Counted from the first letter of the stretch, positions 40,692 to 54,139 are shown. The stretch is 64,000 bases of DNA from Chrysochromulina tobinii (GCA_001275005.1 JWZX01003398.1:1-64000), one strand, 5' to 3'. Translations and numbers: made by a program. Notes: a model not told the origin generated them from the letters alone.

Positions 40692-43600
40692 ATGGCCAAT
40701 GCAACGCTGTCCTCGACCGCCGTCACGACCACCGCGTCGTATCGACCGTATCGAGCGCGAGCGCGCCAGACTGCCCGTGGGCGAGCTAATGTGTCCGCTT
40801 TGGCCTGCGTCATGGCGTGCATGGTCTCCTCGGCAGCAGGATACTCCGTGACGCCCACGACGGACTCCGTGATCTTCGACACCACGATAGACCTCCGCAA
40901 AAAGGCCTCGCAGGATGAGTACGGACACGATGACAAGGACGTGCCATGCGCCATGTGGGCCAAACAAGGAGAGTGCAAACGCATTCCGGTCTACATGCAC
41001 TCAAATTGCCCTGTGTCGTGCGGCGTATCCGCTCCTGCTCCCAGCTCGAGCCTGAGCTCGACCAGACCGACGTCAGGTGAGTCGAAAGACGGGTGCAGCT
41101 CGTGGTGCGCGGAACACACAGGGGCATTGGAGGTCAAGTGCAGCTTTATCCCGTGCAGCAAGTGTGCAGAGTGCGAGTCGCACAATGACGCTTCATTCAA
41201 TGAGCCTCGGGTCGGTGCTTGGCCAACCTCGGGGCATAAGACAGTCTCTAAAACACCGGCAGCCACGGCCCATGCACCGAGTTCAACCAAGACGGTCTTG
41301 GCCAAACCAACGTCGAAGGACAAGACGGACCTCAAAGCACCTACCACGATAGCCCCCGCACCGACACCAGCACTGGCAACGGTGGTGAAAGCACCCACGC
41401 CGGAAACGGCAACGGTCGTGAAAGCACCCACGCTGGCACCGGCGAAGATGGTCACCAAGCCAACCGTGGGGAACGCGTCAGACTTGCACGCGCCGACCGC
41501 GGTCCAGACGCCGAGCTCCAAGCCAACCGTGGGGAACGCGTCAGACTTGCACGCACCGACCACGGTCCATGCGCCGACCTTGGCCAAGCCAACCGTGGGG
41601 AACGCGTCGGACTTGCACGCGCCGACCTCGGTCTATGCGCCGTCCTTGGCCAAGCCAACCGTGGGGAACGCGTCAGGCTTGCACGCACCTTCAACCACGG
41701 TCTATGCGCCGTCCTTGGCCAAGCCAACCGTGGGGAACGCGTCGGACTTGCACTCACCAACCGCCGTCCATGCGCCGAGCTCCACCAAGCCAGCCTCAGG
41801 CGACAAGGCAGAGCCTTCTGATCTCAACTTGCCGACCTCGGTCGATGCGCCGAGCACTATCACTCCGAAGACAGAGGGATGCACCGACGCGAAGGACATG
41901 CCTTGCGCCGCGTGGGCCCAAAAGGGAGAGTGCCAACGCATTCCAGTCTTCATGCTCTCCATGTGCGCATCGTCTTGCGGCTGCCTCACGCCCGCTGCCG
42001 CTAGGCAGCTACTCATGAATATGGATCTCCTACGGCGTGATCCCGAGACACCGACCACGGTCCAGACGCCGAGCTCCAAGCCAACCGTGGGGAACGCGTC
42101 AGACTTGCACGCTCCGACCACGGTCCATGCGCCGACCTTGGCCAAGCCAACCGTGGGGAACGCGTCAGGCTTGCACGCTCCGACCACGGTCCATGCGCCG
42201 ACCTTGGCCAAGCCAACCGTAGGGAACGAGTCAGGCTTGCACGCACCGACCGCGGTCTACGCGCCGACCTTGGCCATGCCGACCGCGGGACACAAGACAG
42301 ACCTCAACTCTCCGACCAACAAGCAGCGGACGACCGTCGTCATCATGTCCGATCGTTTCGAAGCTGTCGTGGTTGCAATCGGCTCTCTCTTCATGAACAG
42401 CCCAGAGAGCGACATTGACGTCTGGCTCATCGGCGATATGCAGCGAGAAGCAAAAGGCAACGTGTCTCTGCTCCAGCGGCTCAACGCTGCGCTCCAGCCG
42501 CAAGCGCCGGAGCAGACGATCAGCGTGATGGGCATCGACGAGGCAACAGCACTGCTCGAGGAGGATGGCGTGACTCCGGTTTGGAAGTGGCCACAGTTTG
42601 GCTCGCTGGGCGCTGACCAGGATCAGGACCATAAGCCAGAGACCGTGCTGCGTCCAGAGCCGTGGGACTATGACAACATGCACCACGACCCGTTCAACTT
42701 GATTCGCTTCTACTTGCCGTACCTCGGGCCGTTCAGAGAGCTCGATTCCCTCTTCTTATGTGACGATGACATCGTCGTTCAGAAGTCCATTTCCACGCTC
42801 GAGGTACCGATGGGCGATGGCCCCATCATCGCCGCGACATGCAACGGATGGCTGTGGGCCGAGGACTGCATGCGCAACGAGCCGTATTACAATGGAAAGG
42901 GCTGGCTCGACTACCCGGCCACGTATCTGGGCAAGGACAAGGCACACGGATATAGTGGGTGCACGAAGAAGGCATCGGAGAGCGGAAACCGCATTTGCCA
43001 GAAGGACGAGTTTGCGGAGACGGTAATGCGCTGGAGCAAGAAGTTCAACGGCAAAGAGCTCATCCCCGCCGACCAGCCGCGCTGGAACTTTGGTTTGTCG
43101 CGCGTCAACTTGACCGAGTGGAGAAAACAGAACATGACGCACGTCTTCGATAGCTACATGCGCGCCAACTATGAAGCCAAGCTTATCCCCGAGACGTCCC
43201 TCGCTTTTGGCCTCGGGATCCCGTTCTTCGCATTTGCGGACAAGATTAAGTGCTGGAACGACGTTGTGGGCGACCCGGCCTTCGTGGACGGCCTCGGGTA
43301 CATCTCGAAGGCCGACTTGAGCTTGAACAACCTGAACGCGTCGGAAGTGCTTGGACAGGCAAACGTGCTTCACTGGTCTGGCCGCAACAAGCCGTTTGAC
43401 CCACAGTCTGAGATGGAGCTTGAGCTCTACAAGCCGTTCGATGACGTACAGGAATACTATGTGGGCAGGTCGCAGAAGTTGTACGCCAAGGGAAGTGAGC
43501 TGAAGACGCAGCAGATTGTAGCGCCGGAGAGTGGCCTCCACGCCATCGTCAGGCAGACGCCCGATGCGTCGAAGCAGAGCACCCGCTCGCTCTTGTATGC

Positions 43601-46600
43601 AGACCCTTATTCGGGGGCCGAATGGTTCTTGGAGCTGCTCGATGAGACGCCTGACGTCTGTGCATCGGGCTCGACCGGCAATCCGACGGTTGCCTTCGCA
43701 GGAGAGAGCTTCATCCCGCCCCACTTTGAGGCCGTCCAGAACGCCATCCCAGTCTGCGCTCAGAAGCGCGCCTGCCTCTGGAGCTTCATTGCACAAAACG
43801 TGCCCCGGTACGTGGAACAGCGTCACAGCTGGTGCCCGCATACCAGAAGAGGTGGAGGGGAGGTTGGTACCTTGGATTTGTTTGACACTACACTGGATTT
43901 GTTCGAGATCCATGACATGCACGGTCAGATGCTTTGCTCTTGGGCCGATCGCTTGCAGACGATGTACCCCAATCGCACCAGCTACTCTGATCTGGGCGGG
44001 ATCCAGACGCTCTGGAACCTCTACGAGCACAATGTCTTCTCGATGGCGACGGATCTCGTCCCGTGCACCCAGGCGTGCGGGTTCAAACCCGTCCGCATGC
44101 TCAAGTTCTTGCGCGCTTGGGCCCAGCCGATGATGAACGGAAGCGAGCCCGCTTATTCGTGGCGCGACAACGGCGATGCGCCCAAAATATTTGTGGGCGA
44201 CTTTGCGGGCGAGCACTGTCACGGCGAGGCCCTGCCGGGAGGAGGCTGCGACGGCAGCGAGTCCTACTTGCCAACGATCAACTGGGACGCATACAAGATT
44301 GTCGAGCTCATCCGCTGGAACCTTCTCGATCGTTGCCTCGCACAGACCGAATTCGCCATCGGGATCAACGAAGACCCGACTTTCACCACTCAGTCTTCCA
44401 ACGTCGAGACGGGCGACGTCGACTTGGACGACTTGCTGCGCTGCATGAGATACTCGAGCGCACAGCGTGACGCGGACCTTCTGCGACTCAATGTCTTTTC
44501 TGGCGAGCGCCTCGCCGATTGGATGACGCTCCCCTATGAGATGTGTTCCATGCCGAGCCACATCCAGGGATGCGTCGACGCCGCGGCAGCCCACGTCAAC
44601 GAGCAAGCCTTCAGGATTGTCGAGAGACCCCACAGTGTGGCAACCGCGACTGAGCAGGCCCACATGACTTCAACCTCTGCTCTTGTCGAAGATTTGAAGC
44701 GCCGACGCTGGCGACGATCGAAGGGAAACCAGCTGGAAACTCGCCGGCGCGTGAGCGTGCAAGGTGACGGGGGCGAGACACAGCCCGACTCGGTACGTTC
44801 CATGCCGACGATCGACGCTGATTGGTTGTCAAAATACCAAGAAGATAGTCTCCACTCAGCCAGAGTTCCGGAGCGCATCTTCGCGCAAGAGCACGCGGAG
44901 CGAACTGACGGTGACCATTTCGTCACAGCACTGCAGAGATACATAAGAGCGCCGCCGCCGCCGCCTATCAAACGAGTTGCGTCTTCGAGGCAATGTTGCT
45001 TGGAGGGTCTATCCACTTTTCAGAAATGTCTTCTGAAGGGCATTCCTGTTTGCTGCAAACCTTGGGATCAAGCGTGCCTCAGGATGCAAGCCGGCGGCGG
45101 TATCGATCCAGTTACTGGCAAGTATGTCCCTGGCCCGAACTTTGACCCCAAATATGACCCTACGAAAGTCGGCCCTCCACCTGCAGGCTGGAGAGCCCCC
45201 CCGGCAGGCAAAACCTATTCTTATGACGACGACGACGAGAATGGTGGTGGAAGAAAGAAATGTAAGAAAGGTCAGCCCTGTAAGGCCGGAGAAGACGGCG
45301 ACACCTATTCTTACGGCGATGAAGCAGGTGGCGGCGGTGGAAAGAAAAAGTGCAGAGACAAGAAAGGAAAAATCATTCCCTGTCCCGCCGCCGGAGAAGG
45401 AGAAGAAGGCGACACCTATTCTTACGGCGATGAAGCAGGTGGTGGCGGAAAGAAAAAGTGCAGAGACAAGAAAGGAAAAATCATTCCCTGTCCCGCCGCC
45501 GGAGAAGGAGAAGAAGGCGACACCTATTCCTACGACGAGAACGGTGGCGGAAAGAAAAAGTGCAAAGACAAGAAAGGAAAAATCATTCCTTGTCCCGCCG
45601 CCGGCGCCGGAGAAGAAGGCGACACCTATACCTACGACGAGAATGGAAACCGGAAAAAGTGCATACCCAAACCAGGCAAGCCCTGTCCCGTTGGAGAAGG
45701 CGGAGCGGGCGAAGAAGGCGACGTGAATGGAGGACGGAAAAAGCCTGTCGCTGGCGGCGGTGAAGGCGAAGAAGGTGATGAAGACGAGAATGGTGCGAGG
45801 CGACGATCGCCTCCGCCATCAGGATCGCCAGGATCAGAGGGATCTCCGGATGATGGTTCACGCGCTCCCCGCGCTCCGAGCGGGGCTGGATACGGTTTCC
45901 ACGGATTCACTCGCCGTACCATTCGCCGCGGCACCGTGCTCGAGCTGGCCGCTGCCGATGTAGAACATGGTCGCACGTCGCGCTCCTCTCGATGGCTGGG
46001 TGTTGCTAACGCCGAACAGCTTTCCGCCGGTCTGATCCACGCTGGGTTCGCTACCTTTATCCAGCCGATCTACTGCTTCGCGTGGGAGGCGCATGCCGAC
46101 GGCAACGAGATTGCCAAGTACCTCGCAAAGCTTCCTGAGCAGTACATTGTTCCCGGCTCGAGCGCGTCGACGGCATTCAACGCACGTGTCTTCAAAGACG
46201 AGTTCGACGAAGAAGTCGACGCTCGGACCCACGCGCTCATCGCGTTTGGTCAGGTCGATGACGCCACGTGGGTGCACAAAGTGCGCGCTGCTACGAGCCG
46301 ACCTGTGGTGCTCCTGGGCCTCATGCGCGACGTCCTCGCTCATCGCGTCCAGCTCTTCTACAGCGACGATGCACGTCGCCACATGGCCGAAAGGTCGTCG
46401 TCGACGTTCGTGAAAGCGATGCTGCATTCGTGGATGCAGAGCGGCGAGTACCCACGCGATGCTCAGCTTGAGTACATGTACGGCTTGAATGCCACTCTTC
46501 GCGAGCTCCCCATCGACGACGTCTGGAAAGCTCGCAACGCATCCGCTGTTGCGTCCGGTGTAGATGTTGATAACATCGCCCCCGCTGCCTCAGTGTATGT

Positions 46601-49600
46601 GGGTCCCGTTGGAGACGCGCAGAATGTACGCCGGAGCTTGTGCGTGTTTGCGCACTCGACCTCGCTGCCGATTCCGTGGCTGCAGTATGAGACCGCCGTG
46701 GATAGCGCGAGCAGCACCGTTCCGTCAAAGCTCCTCGCGCACGTCGACGAGGACATCGCCGCCGCCATGCTTGCCATGGAGCCGAGAGAGTTTTACTACG
46801 TCGCTCGCGCTCTGGATACCTTTGAAGCCTTTGCGGAGGAGTATGGGTGCTTGGAGGAGCCAACAGAGGCGGCCCTGCTAACACCAAAATACGGTGCTGG
46901 ACCGCTCACATACAGGAGCAGCACTATTGTCAAAGATTCAATCGGCGGCGCGACCTCGGTCAACACGTTTTCGGGCGATGACATCTCAGACACGGTTGAG
47001 AACCCCACGCCCACGGCGATGGCGCTCCCAAGGAAACCATTCACCGGCAGCTCGCCTTCAGACTATCCACTCTACTACTTCCACCACGTGCCGAAGACTG
47101 GCGGGACTACGCTCAGCGACTATCTCATGCAGCTCCCTCGACAGTACAAGGTGCCCGGGTCGGAGCGCTCGGGCGCATTCAACGTATCCATCTTCAGGAG
47201 GGCAGAAGATGAGGTGGCCATGCGACGAAACTGTCTCATCGCATTCAGCCACATGCAGGTGCGCTCGTTTATGGACGTCATTCGTCGGTCCAAACTAGCA
47301 GACAGGAAGATCGAAGTCATCTTCATGATGCGTGATATCCTCCCTCATCGCGTGTCGTTCTTCCACGAGATGATCGGGCCAGAGGCGCACGGCCACGACC
47401 AAGCTGACCTCGATGCCGGAAAGACTGTCGCACGCCCGTATGTGGACTTCGCAACGTGGGCTGCGAAGGACATCGACCCTGAGATGGCGCAAGTGGCTTG
47501 GTTGACAAACCATTCACATGAGACGGAGGACTTTGCGCCAGTTGCCACAGCTGAGTGCATAAAGGACCAAAACTGCCGCGACCCGAAGATGGACAGCTTC
47601 CAGCTCAGACCCCTTTACAAATTGAACTTTGCCTGGGCGAATGTCCCCATCCAGGAGGTTCATGAGCAGCTTCATGCTGAGCATCCTCTCGAATCGTGCG
47701 CACCCTTTGCAGCTACCGACGGGCAAGAGAACGAGGTGCTCTTCCGTCACTGTCCAAATGCTACTGCAGACGTGGGTCTCGCTCTCATCGGGCATCTGAG
47801 CCTTATGCGCGAGACGCTCTGCCTGATCGACCACATGCTGGGCGTGCCCGTACCGTGGAACGGAGTCGCCCACCAGGGAATGAACTGGCGCTTCAAGAAG
47901 CTCCGGCCGATGGATGCCGAGAGCAGCTTCGACAGCTCCTCGGCCAACGAGCTTCTGTCACGCGAATCTCGTGAGCTCATCTTCAACTCGATGACCAAAT
48001 CCAAGCTCATGGAGCAGGCGGCCATCTACCATTGCGGCCCGCCGCCGCCGCCACCCGCCGCAGAGCCGCCTTCGACGATCCTACCACCATGGGATGCGGC
48101 CGCTGAATTACCACGCGAGAGACTCTACTTGGCCGACGAGATGTCGAAGCTAGCTGGAGGAACGGTGGAACCTCCCTGGCGGCACCGGACCTCATTTTCG
48201 AAGTGCGGGGAGGAGAGAATGGTCACCAGCGAAGAATCCGCAGCTGAGGTCGGTCTCCTCTCGACGTGCGATCCAGAGTCGTGCCTTGTCATGTCGTCTG
48301 GCTGCGGCTCACGTCCCGAGTGCCAGGGCTGCGGCTCGCTGTGCCATGGAAGCTCCTCATCGGACGCCAGTGCGTGGTCCTTGGATGGGTTGGCCACAGG
48401 GCTCTCAGTGTATGGCACGGACCCCATCGGCACCGTGAAGACCGAGAACCGCTCGCTTTGGCGCAATGTTAACCTCATTGTCAGGTGGTCGGACTTCGAG
48501 CCGAAACCAGACGAATTCGACTGGGCAGCATTCGACTCGCTGCTGCTCGACGTTACGAAGAGGAACAAACCGTTCGCAGTGGGGATCACCTTTCTCTCGG
48601 GTCCGAACTACTACCCTCAATGGCTCTTTGAGTCGCCGTTCGAGGTGACCAAGTACGCTGAGGTCTGCGGACACCGGGAATGGAACGTGAAAGACGCCGA
48701 TGCGTGTAATGAAACCGCGTTCGCGGTGCCCAATTTCCACGATGTCACCTACATGGCTCGCTACAAGCGCGCGCACAAGGCGCTCGCGTCGAAGCTCAGT
48801 GATATGCGCGTCATCAACAGCCAGCTCAGGCTTCTGTTTTTGCAAGCGTCCATTGGAAGCGGCATTCAGAACGCGCCAGTCTACTTCCACCCAAATCAAA
48901 CCGAAGCGGACTACGTCTGGACGGATCCTCAGGGTGTTTCGACGCCCGCGGATGCGAGCTGGGATCAGTGCGGCACCTGCGGTTTCGATGCGTTCGCTCC
49001 GCCTCGCAATGTGTCCTTGGATCAGTTCTGGTGCCCGAGCGGTGCTACAAGCACGGGTATCATCGTTTCTCGGCGGCCGGCCTTCGAGCAGTACGCCCAG
49101 AGCCTGACCGCATTCCTTTACAATGACGTCTACGCGACGCACATCGAGGACGCCGGGATGCGGCTGATGGTGACGAGCGACTATCCGACGACATGGGTGA
49201 ACTTCGCAAATGGAATGAATAGTGCCGGCCAGACTGAGAAGCGGATGCAAGATGTGCAGCTGTTTACCAATGAGTGGCTCGATGCGAATGCCCCCGGCTC
49301 TTGGCTGATGCGCAGCAAAGAGGGCGAGGGCGCCGGGGTGTCAGGTGAACGCACGCGCGCCGCCCACTCAATCCTTAACGTCTTCAGGGTGACGGAGGAT
49401 GGACCCGTGCGCGCCCGTGCCGACCTGGACAAGTTCTGGTGCTGGACGGGCGAGGAGGGGAGCCGCGGACAGCTGGGCGCGGAGCCGGTCGCGAAAAGCT
49501 GCCTGATGCAGAACTGGCACCTGTATGCTGTAGCCATGTGGGCGCTCACAACTCGCATCGACTACTGGAACATTCCGCTCACAGCTGCAAAGCAGCAGCT

Positions 49601-52022
49601 GACGGGAACTGACTTTGATGGCGTGTGGAGGTTTCTGAATCGCTACAGTGGTGTCCGCTGGGGCTGGCAGTCTCCGGGGGCTTGGATCGGCTTCCGGGAC
49701 GGCCTCGACACGCTCGACGCGGAGCGCTTCTCCGAGGCCAAGTTCGGCGCGCTACCCAGAAACTGGCGAACGATGTCCTTGCGCGCATCGCAGTCGCCTG
49801 AGAGCCAAGCGTTGCTTCTGAATCGGCAGCGTTCGATCTGCCACTCGTTGGCAGCGTATGGTTGTCGTCTAGAGATAGACGAGGCCACCGACCTTGGCAA
49901 GGTAGCACTAGCTTATGGCAACGGCACCAACGACGTCAACCCAGACGTTTGGCGGAGCGACTACGGCATGTTCATGCAACGCCTGGACAACAGCTCCGGA
50001 AGCGTGGGCTACTGGTGGCAGGGCCCGACAGACCAGCTGTACGGCCGCTTCTCGCGGGGCTTCGCGCGCCCGCAAGCGACTATTGAGCTCTTGCTGGACC
50101 AGGGACTGTGGGGTGGGCTCCCGCTGACCCCACTGTGGAATGGGGAGCCAAGGCTTGTTCACCTCACTGTGCGCCTCGTGTTCCTCGACAGCTCAGTCGG
50201 CAAGTTTTTCCTTGGGTACGACGCCTTGGACGGCCCCCGGGGATGGGTGGTCGACACCAAAGGCACGTCGCGCTGGCGGGAGGTCACCTTTGCTATCGAC
50301 AATGGACGCTTTGCCCGCGGTGACGGTAGCGGGCCCAATGGTGCCGACGTGTGGCTGCGCGACATGAGCCCATGTGACAGTTGGACCGACGCCGACTGCG
50401 CTCAGAAGCCGACGCTCTTTGACAGCCTCGAAGTGGTTGATGTGGCGAGGGACCAATCAGTTGTTGACCCCGCGCAGTTTATCGACGAAGATCATCACGT
50501 GCGGGTAGACCCTGAGCAACTTGTTGGTGAAGATCATGATTACTACGTGCTCCCCGCGAACCCCGCACCTCCCTTGCTCGCCGCCAGTGCACCGTGCCAC
50601 TGGGGACACGACACCCTGGACGTGCCGTGCGCCCTGTGGGCCCACCAGGGCGAGTGCAAACTTATCCCTGAGTTTATGCACGCTAAGTGTGCTGCGTCAT
50701 GTGGCTGCCCCGCGCCTGATTTTACTCGAACGAGTCTGACCTCGTCCACCATCGCCGCGGAAAAAGCAGTGGCAGACCGAGCGGCGGCGGAGAAGGCGGC
50801 GGCAGAGCGTGCGGTAGCGGAGCGAGCGGCGTGGGAGCGAGCGGCGGCGGAGCGAGCGGCGGCGGAGAAGGCGGAAGCGGAGCGAAGGGCGGCGGAGCGA
50901 GCGGCGGCCCAGAAGTCGGCGGAGGAGGATGCGGCGGCAGAGAAGGCCCAGCCAGCCTCGGGCGGCACACCGGTCCGCACAACTCCCCCGTACCTCAAAA
51001 CACCGACCAGAGTCGATGCGCCAGTCCAGCCACTCCACCTCAACACAGCACCGGCCACAACCGAGATCAAGACACCGGCCACGGTCGAGGAGCCCAAATT
51101 CGCTCCTGGCCCAAGTCCGACGGCACCAGCCTCGGGGACGGCAGTCCGCAGAACAGATGGCAGAACTCCGTGGTACCTCCATACACCGGCACCGTTTGAG
51201 ACGCCGATGACGACCCAGCCGACTGCGCCGGCCATCGCCGAGAACAAAGCACCAACCTTGGTCTATGCGCCGACCTTAGCCACGCCAACCGCGCCGGCCA
51301 CGGCAGTACGCCGAACACCGTGGTACCTCAATACACCGGCCACGGTTGTTACGCCGATCACGACCCAGCCGACCGCACCGGCCATCGCCGAGATCAAAGC
51401 ACCAACCTCGGTCTATGCGCCGACCTTAGCCACGCCAACCGCGCCGGCCACAGCAGTACGCAGAACACCGTGGTACCTCAATACACCGGCCACGGTTGTT
51501 ACGCCGATCACGACTCAGCTGACCGAGAAGGCGGCGGCCGTGAAGGCGGCGGCCGAGAAGGCGGCAGCCGAGAAGGTGGCGTCCGAGAAGGCGGCGGCCG
51601 AGATGGCGGCGGCCGAGAAGGCGGCGGCCGAGAAGGCGGCGGCTGAGAAGGCGGCGGCCGAGACAGAGCGCCTGGCAGCCGAAACAGCAGCAGCCGAGGC
51701 AGCGGAGGCGAAGGGGGCGGCGGCGCGCAAGCCGAGCTTGCTATGGAAGAAGCGATCAACTAGTGCACTTGTGCCAGAGCCCATCAACTTTGCAACTCCG
51801 CTCCCTCTCGATTTTGTACCCGTTCGCAAGCCCAAGTCGCCCGAGGGCAGCGAGGCATCGGGTGAGCATTCCAATACCTTTGCGACTCCGCTCCCTCTCG
51901 ATTTTGTACCCGTTCGCAAGCCCAAGTCGCCCGAGGGCAGCGAGGCGTCGGGTGAGCATTCCAATACCTTTGCAACTCCGCTCCCTCTCGATTTTGTTCC
52001 CGGGCGATTAAAAGCACCATGA
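40692..52022 (+). CDS. giant multidomain glycosyltransferase / sulfotransferase / glycosidase-like protein
   Basis: One uninterrupted frame of 3776 codons from ATG 40692. In order: a signal-anchor ([16 protein letters not shown], ~36-52); an ShK-like Cys module ([20 protein letters not shown], ~83-112); Thr/Pro repeats; a second ShK module (~396-432); a GT8-type glycosyltransferase (~545-930) with DxD motif FLCDDDIVV near 690; a sulfotransferase-like domain (~947-1330, [20 protein letters not shown]); a Cys motif ([20 protein letters not shown]); KKC/GDTYSY repeats; a degenerate sulfotransferase-like domain (~1782-2070); a clearer one with P-loop [16 protein letters not shown] (~2123-2440); a TIM-barrel glycosidase-like region (~2570-3030, [15 protein letters not shown]); a lectin-like beta region; a third ShK module (~3301-3343); Ala/Glu/Lys coils; Thr/Pro repeats; and three 30-residue C-terminal repeats. 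It probably acts in the secretory path or at the surface, building and sulfating glycans. Confidence 0.88.
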   Translation: MANATLSSTAVTTTASYRPYRARARQTARGRANVSALACVMACMVSSAAGYSVTPTTDSVIFDTTIDLRKKASQDEYGHDDKDVPCAMWAKQGECKRIPVYMHSNCPVSCGVSAPAPSSSLSSTRPTSGESKDGCSSWCAEHTGALEVKCSFIPCSKCAECESHNDASFNEPRVGAWPTSGHKTVSKTPAATAHAPSSTKTVLAKPTSKDKTDLKAPTTIAPAPTPALATVVKAPTPETATVVKAPTLAPAKMVTKPTVGNASDLHAPTAVQTPSSKPTVGNASDLHAPTTVHAPTLAKPTVGNASDLHAPTSVYAPSLAKPTVGNASGLHAPSTTVYAPSLAKPTVGNASDLHSPTAVHAPSSTKPASGDKAEPSDLNLPTSVDAPSTITPKTEGCTDAKDMPCAAWAQKGECQRIPVFMLSMCASSCGCLTPAAARQLLMNMDLLRRDPETPTTVQTPSSKPTVGNASDLHAPTTVHAPTLAKPTVGNASGLHAPTTVHAPTLAKPTVGNESGLHAPTAVYAPTLAMPTAGHKTDLNSPTNKQRTTVVIMSDRFEAVVVAIGSLFMNSPESDIDVWLIGDMQREAKGNVSLLQRLNAALQPQAPEQTISVMGIDEATALLEEDGVTPVWKWPQFGSLGADQDQDHKPETVLRPEPWDYDNMHHDPFNLIRFYLPYLGPFRELDSLFLCDDDIVVQKSISTLEVPMGDGPIIAATCNGWLWAEDCMRNEPYYNGKGWLDYPATYLGKDKAHGYSGCTKKASESGNRICQKDEFAETVMRWSKKFNGKELIPADQPRWNFGLSRVNLTEWRKQNMTHVFDSYMRANYEAKLIPETSLAFGLGIPFFAFADKIKCWNDVVGDPAFVDGLGYISKADLSLNNLNASEVLGQANVLHWSGRNKPFDPQSEMELELYKPFDDVQEYYVGRSQKLYAKGSELKTQQIVAPESGLHAIVRQTPDASKQSTRSLLYADPYSGAEWFLELLDETPDVCASGSTGNPTVAFAGESFIPPHFEAVQNAIPVCAQKRACLWSFIAQNVPRYVEQRHSWCPHTRRGGGEVGTLDLFDTTLDLFEIHDMHGQMLCSWADRLQTMYPNRTSYSDLGGIQTLWNLYEHNVFSMATDLVPCTQACGFKPVRMLKFLRAWAQPMMNGSEPAYSWRDNGDAPKIFVGDFAGEHCHGEALPGGGCDGSESYLPTINWDAYKIVELIRWNLLDRCLAQTEFAIGINEDPTFTTQSSNVETGDVDLDDLLRCMRYSSAQRDADLLRLNVFSGERLADWMTLPYEMCSMPSHIQGCVDAAAAHVNEQAFRIVERPHSVATATEQAHMTSTSALVEDLKRRRWRRSKGNQLETRRRVSVQGDGGETQPDSVRSMPTIDADWLSKYQEDSLHSARVPERIFAQEHAERTDGDHFVTALQRYIRAPPPPPIKRVASSRQCCLEGLSTFQKCLLKGIPVCCKPWDQACLRMQAGGGIDPVTGKYVPGPNFDPKYDPTKVGPPPAGWRAPPAGKTYSYDDDDENGGGRKKCKKGQPCKAGEDGDTYSYGDEAGGGGGKKKCRDKKGKIIPCPAAGEGEEGDTYSYGDEAGGGGKKKCRDKKGKIIPCPAAGEGEEGDTYSYDENGGGKKKCKDKKGKIIPCPAAGAGEEGDTYTYDENGNRKKCIPKPGKPCPVGEGGAGEEGDVNGGRKKPVAGGGEGEEGDEDENGARRRSPPPSGSPGSEGSPDDGSRAPRAPSGAGYGFHGFTRRTIRRGTVLELAAADVEHGRTSRSSRWLGVANAEQLSAGLIHAGFATFIQPIYCFAWEAHADGNEIAKYLAKLPEQYIVPGSSASTAFNARVFKDEFDEEVDARTHALIAFGQVDDATWVHKVRAATSRPVVLLGLMRDVLAHRVQLFYSDDARRHMAERSSSTFVKAMLHSWMQSGEYPRDAQLEYMYGLNATLRELPIDDVWKARNASAVASGVDVDNIAPAASVYVGPVGDAQNVRRSLCVFAHSTSLPIPWLQYETAVDSASSTVPSKLLAHVDEDIAAAMLAMEPREFYYVARALDTFEAFAEEYGCLEEPTEAALLTPKYGAGPLTYRSSTIVKDSIGGATSVNTFSGDDISDTVENPTPTAMALPRKPFTGSSPSDYPLYYFHHVPKTGGTTLSDYLMQLPRQYKVPGSERSGAFNVSIFRRAEDEVAMRRNCLIAFSHMQVRSFMDVIRRSKLADRKIEVIFMMRDILPHRVSFFHEMIGPEAHGHDQADLDAGKTVARPYVDFATWAAKDIDPEMAQVAWLTNHSHETEDFAPVATAECIKDQNCRDPKMDSFQLRPLYKLNFAWANVPIQEVHEQLHAEHPLESCAPFAATDGQENEVLFRHCPNATADVGLALIGHLSLMRETLCLIDHMLGVPVPWNGVAHQGMNWRFKKLRPMDAESSFDSSSANELLSRESRELIFNSMTKSKLMEQAAIYHCGPPPPPPAAEPPSTILPPWDAAAELPRERLYLADEMSKLAGGTVEPPWRHRTSFSKCGEERMVTSEESAAEVGLLSTCDPESCLVMSSGCGSRPECQGCGSLCHGSSSSDASAWSLDGLATGLSVYGTDPIGTVKTENRSLWRNVNLIVRWSDFEPKPDEFDWAAFDSLLLDVTKRNKPFAVGITFLSGPNYYPQWLFESPFEVTKYAEVCGHREWNVKDADACNETAFAVPNFHDVTYMARYKRAHKALASKLSDMRVINSQLRLLFLQASIGSGIQNAPVYFHPNQTEADYVWTDPQGVSTPADASWDQCGTCGFDAFAPPRNVSLDQFWCPSGATSTGIIVSRRPAFEQYAQSLTAFLYNDVYATHIEDAGMRLMVTSDYPTTWVNFANGMNSAGQTEKRMQDVQLFTNEWLDANAPGSWLMRSKEGEGAGVSGERTRAAHSILNVFRVTEDGPVRARADLDKFWCWTGEEGSRGQLGAEPVAKSCLMQNWHLYAVAMWALTTRIDYWNIPLTAAKQQLTGTDFDGVWRFLNRYSGVRWGWQSPGAWIGFRDGLDTLDAERFSEAKFGALPRNWRTMSLRASQSPESQALLLNRQRSICHSLAAYGCRLEIDEATDLGKVALAYGNGTNDVNPDVWRSDYGMFMQRLDNSSGSVGYWWQGPTDQLYGRFSRGFARPQATIELLLDQGLWGGLPLTPLWNGEPRLVHLTVRLVFLDSSVGKFFLGYDALDGPRGWVVDTKGTSRWREVTFAIDNGRFARGDGSGPNGADVWLRDMSPCDSWTDADCAQKPTLFDSLEVVDVARDQSVVDPAQFIDEDHHVRVDPEQLVGEDHDYYVLPANPAPPLLAASAPCHWGHDTLDVPCALWAHQGECKLIPEFMHAKCAASCGCPAPDFTRTSLTSSTIAAEKAVADRAAAEKAAAERAVAERAAWERAAAERAAAEKAEAERRAAERAAAQKSAEEDAAAEKAQPASGGTPVRTTPPYLKTPTRVDAPVQPLHLNTAPATTEIKTPATVEEPKFAPGPSPTAPASGTAVRRTDGRTPWYLHTPAPFETPMTTQPTAPAIAENKAPTLVYAPTLATPTAPATAVRRTPWYLNTPATVVTPITTQPTAPAIAEIKAPTSVYAPTLATPTAPATAVRRTPWYLNTPATVVTPITTQLTEKAAAVKAAAEKAAAEKVASEKAAAEMAAAEKAAAEKAAAEKAAAETERLAAETAAAEAAEAKGAAARKPSLLWKKRSTSALVPEPINFATPLPLDFVPVRKPKSPEGSEASGEHSNTFATPLPLDFVPVRKPKSPEGSEASGEHSNTFATPLPLDFVPGRLKAP
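41450..42290 (+). repeat. Thr/Pro/Ala-rich coding minisatellite
   Basis: A ~60-63-bp unit (landmark aagccaaccgtggggaacgc) recurs about five times at 41455-41740 and again three to four times at 42078-42230, interrupted by the second ShK module. It encodes [19 protein letters not shown]-like repeats, a mucin- or linker-like stretch with possible O-glycosylation or hydroxyproline sites. Its copies have been homogenised at DNA level. Confidence 0.9.
45220..45790 (+). repeat. Gly/Lys/Cys coding repeats
   Basis: Units encoding [19 protein letters not shown] followed by [10 protein letters not shown] are repeated about four times at 102-114-bp spacing, then degenerate. Paired cysteines in each unit suggest disulfide-linked modules. 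The paralogue reaches the first unit at the window edge. Confidence 0.85.
51780..52022 (+). repeat. 90-bp C-terminal coding repeat, 2.7 copies
   Basis: The landmark actccgctccctctcgattt occurs at about 51795, 51885 and 51975, a 90-bp period. It encodes [11 protein letters not shown] followed by a [17 protein letters not shown] linker. The last copy diverges (GRLKAP) just before the stop. Confidence 0.9.
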
Positions 52023-52485
52023 GCCTGAACCAGCCTGAATGAAGATGGCCTGATTCAGGTTGAAATAACCGTACGTGCCATTTGCATGTGTTGGTCGAGT
52101 TGATGTTTGCATGTACAAAGCGTGTTTAATCTACTACTTTTCAGCACACGGCTCGAGTCATCAGTCAACAATAACGGACACGGCTCACGGCGACACGGGT
52201 CGGGGAATCATGATTCAAGTACTAGCGACAAGACTGGCGTGTAACTGTGGTCCCGAGCGTATCTCGGCGTGCGAGCGACCTACGCCTTTATCGACAGTCC
52301 CTTTCCTAAAGAGGAGTAACCGGACCGGCGACCCTCGGCACGGTTAGCGCGTGGCCCTTGCTGTTCACGTTCACGTTCACACCAGGGGTGAAGTGCCGCC
52401 CGGTTTGCCGTGAAAGTCGAAAATCCCACAACCCGGAAGACTCACGAGGCCCAAAACGCTCGCGGTCGCGGCGACCGCAGTGACG
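52023..52485. other. intergenic region
   Basis: 463 bp with a gttcacgttcacgttcaca repeat near 52362-52380. No gene is recognised. Confidence 0.5.
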
Positions 52486-53802
52486 ATGTCGTCACTGCTT
52501 ACAGCTGTCCTTTCATTTACCGCTCCCGTGAGGAAACCTTATCCACTGGTTTGGGATGGCGTGTTGTCACCCGACACGCTCGGTGTGCTCATCACCGCTG
52601 GCGAGCAACGAGGGCACGTCTTCACGTCCGTTTTCGACCGCGGTGAATCAGTGGACAAGCCAGGGCGTACAGTCATCGAGGTGGCATTGTGCTCAATTCT
52701 CGAGCAGATGGGGGACGAGAGCCGCTACCTCGAATACTGGTGGCGAGGCGATTCCAAGGGCATGGAGGTGCACCGCGACGTGGACGAAGCCTTGTGCCGA
52801 AGCCACCGTGTGGGAGACATAGGCGTCCAGCGATGCCCGTCTCACGGTCATGTGCTCTATCTGGACATCGAATCGGGCGTGCGTGGGCCGACGTGCGTGT
52901 GGGAAGAGGAGCCCGACCATAGCGACAATGCTGCAATCCTCGCCGCAGGCGCACGCCGCGACCCTCGCTCCGGCCCGCCGCGTTCCTTGAGCACCCTTCA
53001 CGTGGTGCCTGCAGTGGCTGGCCGGCTCCTGCGCTTCGACGGTGCAAGCCTGCACTCGGTACTGGGCCCCAAGTGCGCGCTGCTCGAGACTTCCGGCACC
53101 GCGCACATCCCGCCGGGCGCGGGAGTGCGCCGCGCCGTCCTCCTCTTCAACACGTGGTGGTGCGACCCGCCCGGGTTGCCATCGCCACAGGACCCTGCCG
53201 CACCCAAGGCTGTGGCGGCGCTCGCCGCGCTGCCGATGCGCCCGTCGTGCGAGCCGGGGAGTGCGTGGCGTGCCGTCGTCCCCACGGTCGAAGAAGAGAA
53301 GGAGGAGGAGGCGAGTACCACGACGCTCATCAAGGCCGCGCTGCTGGGGGATCTGACGCGACGTGGGTGCGAAGCGGCGAGTCTCACCGCCCGTGTGGGC
53401 ACCAGAGCGATCGAGGCCGCCCTCGCCTCCGAGGCCGCCGTCCATTCGGTTCGGCTGCTGTCGACCCACGCCAAGCGAGGCGACGGAGAGGCCGGGCCGC
53501 TCGCTGCGGCGCTCGGAGGTGACGGCCTCGGCAACTTGGGCATGGACTTGGGCGACTTCGGAGGCGTCAGCGGCGATTCCAGCGGCGGGACGGTGGAGAT
53601 AGATGAGGAGGAGGAGCTTGCGATGCGGCTCGGGCACGCGGCCCACCTAGAGTCCGAGTTCTGGGGCGTCGATGACGCGGAGGACGACTTCGAGCTCGAC
53701 GACGACAACGAGGAGGGCGAGCAGGGCTCGCCGACCGACCTCTCGTGGGCCAACTTTGTAGCGGCGCGGAAGGAGTTGGAAACGGGGGGCGATGCAGCTT
53801 AG
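52486..53802 (+). CDS. 2-oxoglutarate/Fe(II) oxygenase-like protein
   Basis: A 438-residue frame from ATG 52486. A double-stranded beta-helix pattern is visible: MEVHRDVDEAL gives the H-x-D iron pair, GHVLYLDIESGVRGPTCVW the following strand, RLLRFDGASLHSVLGP the distal histidine, and GVRRAVLLFNTWW the 2-oxoglutarate-binding arginine region. The C-terminal third is acidic and disordered (EIDEEEELAMRL, DDFELDDDNEEGEQG). The spacing and order fit small-molecule or protein hydroxylases of the 2OG family, but the substrate cannot be named. It lies 463 bp after the large multidomain gene on the same strand. Confidence 0.7.
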   Translation: MSSLLTAVLSFTAPVRKPYPLVWDGVLSPDTLGVLITAGEQRGHVFTSVFDRGESVDKPGRTVIEVALCSILEQMGDESRYLEYWWRGDSKGMEVHRDVDEALCRSHRVGDIGVQRCPSHGHVLYLDIESGVRGPTCVWEEEPDHSDNAAILAAGARRDPRSGPPRSLSTLHVVPAVAGRLLRFDGASLHSVLGPKCALLETSGTAHIPPGAGVRRAVLLFNTWWCDPPGLPSPQDPAAPKAVAALAALPMRPSCEPGSAWRAVVPTVEEEKEEEASTTTLIKAALLGDLTRRGCEAASLTARVGTRAIEAALASEAAVHSVRLLSTHAKRGDGEAGPLAAALGGDGLGNLGMDLGDFGGVSGDSSGGTVEIDEEEELAMRLGHAAHLESEFWGVDDAEDDFELDDDNEEGEQGSPTDLSWANFVAARKELETGGDAA

Positions 53803-53974
53803 AGAGAGGGACGAGCGCACACGGTTTCTCTAACTGGATAAAGTGAAAAGAGCTTTCCGCAAATCAACGCGGCGCGATGACGATTGACGTCCGCGGCCGC
53901 GCGCGCGCACTGCTGGCTTCATAGATCATTTATCCAGACGGCTGCTCGCACGGGTCGGGTAGGGGTACGTTAGA

Positions 53975-54010
<36 letters not shown>
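53975..54010. repeat. (CTTG)9 microsatellite
   Basis: A perfect 36-bp run of cttg tetramers follows agacttgc. It lies about 130-165 bp upstream of the next gene's ATG and may be a variant of the ACTTG-type promoter repeats. Confidence 0.9.
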
Positions 54011-54139
54011 GGCTTGGGGGGCCGGAGTTGCGACGTGTTTGTGAATGAACGGAGTGTGGTGAGGAATTCATGGCCGCACGTTCAGCGATGTTGACGAGCA
54101 AGAAACGAGGCGTCGGCGAGGCCTTGCGGTCCGTGCGCG

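Noticed and set aside
41450-42290. Transposon or recombination array
   Set aside because: The repeats are in frame, encode a consistent Thr/Pro-rich linker and have no terminal repeats, so they are coding minisatellite.
42756-44663. A 635-codon minus-strand frame inside the first megaenzyme
   Set aside because: It is antisense to the GT8 and sulfotransferase-like domains and shows no recognisable motif. The same shadow appears over the paralogue.
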